Source: Saturnia japonica (taxonomy: Eukaryota; Arthropoda; Insecta; Lepidoptera; Saturniidae). From it: a stretch of 64,000 nt of DNA. Under the pieces are notes generated by a model. The model was not told the origin of the DNA, searched no databases, and saw only the letters and a program-made list of their open reading frames with translations. Location: the NCBI GenBank assembly GCA_033032175.1, contig CM065321.1, positions 8,206,501 through 8,270,500 of the forward strand. The letters run 5' to 3'. Position numbers and translations under genes: made by a program. Within the stretch, counting starts at the first letter, position 1, and each line of letters opens with the position of its first letter. Positions 57,819 to 64,000 of the stretch are shown here, in pieces.

Positions 57819-58454
57819 CATACTACATCACGTAAAGACCCACAAGCTGTACTTATGAGTATTCATAATAAATTCCGCGCTTTATTTAATCACTATAACT
57901 CGACTCATCTAATATACCCGTCAACCCAACTGCCGTAACTTTGCACTAATGAATGAAGACTTCGCCAACTAATTTGCCACTTTGCCACAAAGACAGCCGT
58001 TCGTACAGTCTCCTACTTGTCTTAACCTCACAACGCAAAACGCAACGCAAGTCCAAAAGAATATATGGCATATCTTGTCTACATTAATCATTTAATTGTG
58101 TAATTTGCCTCTATCAGGGATACAGAAATCAATAGAAAAAACTTCACCTGTACTTTTCATTAGGTATGGTAGGAGTTAAAAGGTGCTGATTTTTTTCTAT
58201 AAAAACTGTAAAATTTATCTACAGTATAATATTTAAAGGTCATAATTTAGCACGAAGGACACACCCACCACCAGCCAGGCCTTTTCTAATTCGATAAACA
58301 GAAATACCTTCGGATTCAAAAGAAGTAGAAGAAATTAGTGCTATTTAATTAATTTGTCCTTCACAAATAAATTATCTTTCAATCTGTAGGTTACAAAAAT
58401 GTGTTCGGTTCGATTATTTGATACGCGATTTCAAGCGCTGAAAAATCCATAATT
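57819..58454. other. Non-coding stretch
   Basis: Nothing recognised. Confidence 0.3.
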
Positions 58455-58660
58455 CTATATTTTTCCACATACTACAAAAATATTTCTCAAGCATACAGGT
58501 TTCCCCGCGATGTTTTCTTTCACCATTACCATATTCAAATTAGCAAACCTACGCGAATTCCAAAAATTCGTTGGTACACGCCGGGGCTCGAACCTGTGGA
58601 CATCAAATTGATATTCCGTTGGTCTAAGCCACTCGACCATCACGACTCACAGATACGATA
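58455..58660 (-). mobile_element. tRNA-derived SINE
   Basis: On the - strand the head at 58655-58570 carries an A-box-like tggtcgagtggcttaga and a B-box ggttcgagcccc about 40 nt later, as in a tRNA-derived RNA polymerase III promoter. The body continues with aaaacatcgcggggaaacct and gtatgcttgagaaatatttt, a type common in lepidopteran SINEs. The T-arm and acceptor stems do not pair well, so it is not a working tRNA gene. Confidence 0.75.
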
Positions 58661-59763
58661 CATAGTGTAATATAAAATAGTATATTATATTAATTGTAGA
58701 AATAACAATATAATAAATATTACTAAAATATAAAGTCGATCTCAAGCAAAGCTTTAGTTTCTACTCGAAAACGGATCTGATCACAAAGTGTAACTCAGTT
58801 GTCTAACTCTACGTTGCACATACTCATGTGCGTATATGTGAGTCACATAACTTCTTATCAATTAATGAGAAATTCAAGTTTACGGCGTGATAGGAATCTA
58901 CAATAAATATACTTGTAATTCCAAAAATTCTGTAACTTCAAAGGAATCATATGACCAAACGCATGAGATCAAGGATAAGTATGTATAATAAACACGTGTC
59001 CCGCGGGTAGCTTGCAACCCGTCCATATTTTCACGTCTCGCCATTTAAATAGTTTACATAATTTCTAATGTCCCGCAGCATTATTCTACCGTAGGCGTGT
59101 TAAATAAATTTTTGAACATATATTATTACTTCCTTCAGTTTTCGTATTATCATAAAGTTCTTACATTATGGCCCGTGCCCCCGCGCAATATTTTTATTTA
59201 GTATCCAGTCCCGTTGTAAAAAAGTTTGCTGATCCCTGAATTAAACTGTAATTATTCAATATTCTAATAAAGTATTTAATTACAAGACATTTCCGTTATG
59301 TGATATGTCCATTACGATTGTTACACTTGTACCCGATTAGATTGCAAGATTACGATCATCGTACAACCAAACAACAAAAAACCAGTTGATACCTAAATGT
59401 CTCTCGCTTTAATGTCGGTGTCTGGCGATGAATCCTCATCATATTTACTTTGCATCATGTAAAATGCAGTCATTAAAAAAAAATATTTTGTAAATTTTTG
59501 TAAACTTTTTATAGCTTTTTATTATAAATGTAGGTATTTTATTGACACATCAATTCAATGAACGTTTATCAATAATTTGATGAACAAAGTATCTGACCTC
59601 ACATAAATTTCTTAAAGAAATACCAGGAACCGAAACCAATAGACTCACGTAAAAATACTTTTCGCTTTCTATAAAAAAGGTGAAAAGAAAAATCGGTTTG
59701 AATTCCAATGAAAAATAAGGATTAGGCCTTAAATTTGCATGCAGCACGTCGATGGTAAATTAT
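58661..59763. other. Non-coding stretch
   Basis: A/T-rich; no feature recognised. Confidence 0.3.
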
Positions 59764-59826
59764 CGGGGTGTTTGGCTGAGGGCCAGCCGACATTTACCGG
59801 TCGTATTAGGGACACCGAGCACCCCG
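59764..59826. other. GC-rich nested hairpin
   Basis: Outer stem CGGGGTG (59764-59770) with CACCCCG (59820-59826); inner stem GGCTG (59774-59778) with CAGCC (59784-59788) around AGGGC. The block is strikingly GC-rich in A/T-rich surroundings and has no open frame. It could be a structured RNA, a repeat end or a regulatory element. Confidence 0.4.
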
Positions 59827-60046
59827 TAGCACCCTGTTACCAAAGCCGGTACGTGACCCTAATCTGAATTTTATAACGTTAGGCATTTATAATTAAATAA
59901 AGACTCGTGTAAAGCGAGAAACTACTCGTATAACTGTTACCTTCGCTTGAAACGTTTAATCCAACTACAAGTATCATTATAAATAAAATAATTCCAATTT
60001 TTGGTGGCAAGGTTTGACATGTGGTGGTTTTTATTTTAAACTAACT

Positions 60047-60566
60047 GCGCCCACGGCTTCGCTTGAGTAAACTACAAAATACCGTCGATCGGGCACACGT
60101 GCAATTCGTACTACCCTGCTCCCATTTGTTTTAAAGAAAAATAAATTGAAATGCTTATTGTGGGTGATCCTTATAAGATAGATATACGCTTTTGCTGACT
60201 TTTTTGTTGGTCCTTTTAATTTCTACAATTGTGAAGTACATTATTCTGGTGTATCTCTTAAAGTTTACTCATCGTAAGCCATTTAAGCGCCCGAATTGTT
60301 TCACCATGAACAGTTTTTTTTTGCTCGGAACCCTAATTCTATTTCTAAAATAGAACCGGTCTAAGTTACTAATTATAACATCAGCTATCTACCAGTGAAA
60401 GCCCCTCAAAAACGGTCTAACCCTTTCAGAGATTATCCGGAACAAACAGACAGAAAGACAGAAATTTAAGAAATTGGTGTTTCGTTATAAATACCGTATA
60501 TTCACATGCATTTAGTATAAAGTTGTTATTTTGACATTACAAACAGACACTTCAATTTTATTAATT
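60047..60566 (-). mobile_element. Helitron-like element, single-copy relative of 35.15 kb
   Basis: Aligns with both flanks of 35152-37035: gcccacggcttcgctt, accgtcgatcgggcacac, catcagctatctaccagtga, aaacagacag and ttattttgacattacaaac. It contains one worn version (about 60268-60300, taagccatttaagcgcccga) of the segment that is repeated about ten times at 35.4-36.8 kb. Confidence 0.65.
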
Positions 60567-61179
60567 GTGTAAACTAGCTGATACCCGTAACTTCGTTTGC
60601 GGATAAAAATAGTACTATTAAAAACATAAACAACTTTTTATAGAATGAAGATGTCGTGATAATTTTTCTTTTTAAAAGGAACAAGTATCTCAGGAGTAAA
60701 ATTTAATAAAAATGGTCAAATCTATCGAGTAGGTAGTAATTGCGTGATGCGCGCACAAAGGCAAACCTCAATCATTTTATATATATAGAAGATTCTGAAA
60801 CTTTTAAGGCCTTATATTATGTAATTATTTATGTAATTGACGTAGTTTAGTTATTGTGCACAAGTAAACTAGATTATATATAATAACTAGGGACATGCAT
60901 TTTAAATTGCAACAAAACTCCCTGATCACTTTTAACAAGGGAGCTGCCATCTTGTTAGAGCTATGTTTTATTTTGAACACAGTTAACGTTAAATAAAGAG
61001 AAGAAAAAAATTAGATAATTTATTTTTGTTTTAAAATTAAGTAATAATTTTCAGATAACTATTTTATTTCAAAAGATAATCGGGATAATTCATTACTAAA
61101 CACATGAAAGAATTTAAACAAATGTACTATAAAAAATACTATTTATATAATAATTAAAATATTTTTTTATTTATTATTA
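60567..61179. other. Non-coding stretch with a repeat piece
   Basis: 60577-60790 begins ctagctgatacccgtaactt, another worn hairpin-CTAG type terminus in reverse. The rest is A/T-rich. Confidence 0.35.
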
Positions 61180-61510
61180 ATATAAAGCGGAAGAGTTTTT
61201 TTTGTTTGTTAAACACGCTAATCTCTGAAACTACCAGTCGGATTCGAAAAAATATTTTTGTAGCCAGATTCACGAGGATAACTATAGGCTATATAACATT
61301 AGACTACAACACTCAGCTAATACTTGTTATGATTTTTTGTTAAGTAACTGCCGAACTGCTTTATCCGCGTGCGCTGGCGTTATGGTTAATGATACGTAAA
61401 TACAATGCTCTATAAAAATATTGATCCTTACATAGTATATCTAAAATAAGTACGCTATAGCATATGCCTATCTCTTGTACGTAAGCCACAATAAAGTATT
61501 TTTTATTATT
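61180..61510 (+). repeat. Helitron-like repeat, 5' and middle part
   Basis: Aligns with 9600-9695 plus 15637-15790, that is, across the site where the Jockey LINE inserted (ttaatggttaatgatacgta region at 61380-61405). It therefore shows the uninterrupted state of that repeat. No CTAG end is present. Confidence 0.62.
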
Positions 61511-62084
61511 ATATTTTATTTGTAGTTGTTAATATTTTACAAATTACTTTCCTAACTTTATAATCAATTCTTTATCAATAACTTTATAAACCAAAAGCTA
61601 TTTAATGCTACATAAAACGCTTTAAGTGCTCACTTAAACCTTCCTTCAACTAACTTAACACCACACCATTACACAAGAACTAAGAAAGTGTAGTGAGTTC
61701 TAACACGGCCCTACCCGCTCCACTTTGCACGTCCTTACGTTTAAGGAGCATAAAATTTATCTAGTTGAAATAATCGCGGCCAAACAGCAGAGTTGGCCCA
61801 TTATGTCTGGCCGGGCGCCAGACAGGCCCTCTTCCGGCACACAAGTGAACTACTGCCCACTATTTGTTGTTATTGTACGTTACTTAAAAAAATTACCGGC
61901 CAGTGATAAATTTTAAACTCGGTAAAATTAAAAATATTTAATATTTGGATGCTACACATTTATTTGAATGAACCACTTTAACCGCGTTTATACCGAAGTA
62001 CCTAATGACTATTTTTCATGTAGACTTAAAAAATATATTCCAGTTAAACTGGAGTGTAAAATTGTATTTTTCTTTATAGTAGCT
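61511..62084. other. Non-coding stretch
   Basis: A 63-codon frame at 61725-61916 has no match. Nothing else seen. Confidence 0.3.
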
Positions 62085-62310
62085 CGGAATATTGATGATA
62101 CATGTACCTGATGCTAAGCACAGTACAATGCAAACACAACGACGACCACCAAGAGATCGAAATCCATCGGCGGTCACCACTTTCAAGCCGCTCTCCATAA
62201 ATAAATTCAAGACACATTACGCTTAAAGGACCCGATGTCGTAAGGAAGGAACACATTGGTCGAAAGATGGTTTCACAGTTTCACGGTACGACAAAGCTAA
62301 GACATAAAAA
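62085..62310 (+). repeat. Dispersed repeat F, copy
   Basis: Contains gatgctaagcacagtacaat, acgacgaccaccaagagatc, aaaggacccgatgtcgtaag, gaacacattggtcgaaagat and aagctaagacataaa, in the same order as 52375-52580. Confidence 0.65.
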
Positions 62311-63431
62311 AATTTATAATTCGTGCCGAGATGGAAGTTACCGTAAAGCTATGACTGCGAAGCGAGGCGCGAGTGGTTCTGTTGTGCTAAGGAAAGGGTG
62401 GAATTTGTTTAAACAGTAGAAATGTAACATTTGAAGTAAATCGCGTGCGTTTACATGATGTTGGTTAATTACTTATATGTATAATAAGGTAAACGAGAGG
62501 CTACAATAATCTCAATTTCTATAGCACTTGACCATTAAACCTAGTGCTTACTGCTAATTCAGTGTTTTATTTAATGAGACACACCATAATAAATATATAA
62601 AAATTTACATGAATAGCTTTTCGGCAATCAATAAAACTCTTTGAAGCAGCGTTAAAATTTTTGTAACAGATTGCCTTTAAATGTCAGTATATTTTAATTA
62701 AATAATTAAATTTTGTTATATTGTATGTACCTCTTGGTATTATTCTTTTTGTCTGAATGTTATAAATATAAGACGAATAATACAAAAAACATTATTCAAT
62801 AAGTTATAAAGCAATACTTCTCTATTCTTATGTATATTGCAACATAATGATTTGACGACTGATTGACTGATTTTACGTAAGTTCATACGTTATATTTACA
62901 TTAATTATCTTTAGTTTGATCTGTTTGCATTTTTAGGGTAATTAATTAGTGGTAAAAAGTAAGTATTTCTTATTTCGTTCAATAAAAGTAAAAATACACT
63001 ATAACCGAGTATGCCTACCAACTTACGGATACACAGAAATAGACACAGTTCTGAAATTGAGTGCGGGAAATCTGTAGCAACTAGCGAAATTTACGAATAT
63101 GCACAAACTGGACTTTGCAATCTAATTTCCCGTTTGTCGAAATACATTTTGCAATAATTATATTCCTCTAAAAGTTGTATAATTTACAATGTTCAGATGT
63201 TAGACCTAATAATTAGTAGATAACAAAAAGTAAATCTTGCGTGACGCTATAAAGGACGTTCAGGGTAACAGACTAAAAAAACCGTATGGTGTCGTGGGAC
63301 ACCAGATAGGAACGAAGTTCCTTATTATAACATTTTAATTTAAAATTCTATGATAAAAATCGAAAAAAAACTTTACAAAATTATCTTAACACCTTTATTT
63401 TATTTACAATGATTTATAAAAATATATAATA
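62311..63431. other. Non-coding stretch
   Basis: A/T-rich; nothing recognised. Confidence 0.3.
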
Positions 63432-64000
63432 ACTAGCGGAGTGCCTGCGGCTCCACACGCGTTTGTTACTACACAATAATTATTTAAATCTCTTTATTTT
63501 TACTCATATTGTTGACAAAGCATAAGCCGTATCAATTGAGAAGTGGCATGTATATTCCGTGTACAATTTTCATCAAAATCGGTTGAAAACTATTATTCTA
63601 ATGTACAATTTCTAATGCATTATTAACAATTCTTATAGCTTCTCAATTATACTAGGTATGATGTATGTTTCCCGTTTACAAAATTTGATCAGAATAGGTT
63701 GAGAATTGATGAAAATTTAACTTTTTGAATTACTTTTTTTAATTATAGAAGTAATATTGACAATTCTTATAGCCCATTAATTGTGTTAATAGTTAGACTT
63801 CCCGTCTATAAATTTTCATCAAAATCGATTAATAATTAATTAAGAAACCAAAAGAAAATCATAGATGGGATTATTACTGTTTGTGTCATATTATCAATAT
63901 ATGCCAAAATTAATCCAACACATTAACCATCCCAATAAAACTTCAAAAATAATTAAAATCATACCTTATTTTACCGGCCTACGGGAAAGTGTTTTGAAAA
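63432..64000 (+). repeat. Dispersed repeat shared with 930-1310, runs off the window
   Basis: Starts ctagcggagtgcctgcggct, a reverse-oriented GC-rich CTAG terminus, and continues through the blocks listed for 930-1310. The element may extend past the right edge. Confidence 0.6.

Noticed and set aside
58570..58655. Functional tRNA gene on the - strand
   Set aside because: A and B boxes are present, but the T-arm and acceptor stems do not pair, and a SINE body follows directly.

Overview
This 64 kb window is AT-rich eukaryotic DNA and looks like a lepidopteran (butterfly or moth) genome. The evidence is one odorant receptor gene with the intron-exon pattern usual for insects, many dispersed repeats of the kind found in moths and butterflies (including termini with a short GC-rich hairpin followed by CTAG), and a dense mix of mariner, Tigger, hAT and non-LTR elements. 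The species cannot be named from sequence alone. There is no bacterial, organellar or CRISPR-like content.

The only host gene I can support is an odorant receptor on the + strand at 42604-48293. It has six exons, all introns are GT-AG, and the spliced product is 399 residues. It was assembled by hand because no single reading frame carries it. Its introns hold several repeats, including the 3' end of a LINE in intron 4.

Layout. 0-9 kb: repeat pieces, a decayed mariner (2.3-2.75 kb), a nearly complete 1.3 kb Tc1/mariner-type element with 31-bp inverted repeats and 41 residues between its second and third catalytic Asp (3107-4410), and a small LINE remnant (5.3 kb). 9.7-15.6 kb: a full-length Jockey-type LINE on the - strand with both ORFs open, a 22-nt poly(A) tail and a perfect 13-bp target duplication; it split an older Helitron-like repeat. 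16-24 kb: repeats only. 24.6-29.5 kb: a transposon cluster with a Helitron-like 3' end, a complete but mutated Tigger/pogo element, a hAT fragment, and an old LINE reverse transcriptase interrupted by an internally deleted mariner. 29.5-35 kb: sparse repeats and a LINE tail. 35.15-37.0 kb: a Helitron-like element with about ten 133-bp tandem units expanded inside it. 38.5-40.9 kb: two truncated relatives of the Jockey element in opposite orientation. 42.6-48.3 kb: the receptor gene. 49-64 kb: dispersed repeats, a 307-bp MITE, a tRNA-derived SINE and a GC-rich hairpin.

The region therefore reads as a chemoreceptor locus in a transposon-rich setting. The elements do not form a pathway together; what they give is an insertion history, from old (hAT and LINE fragments), through intermediate (mariner in LINE, Tigger next to Helitron), to young (the intact Jockey element).
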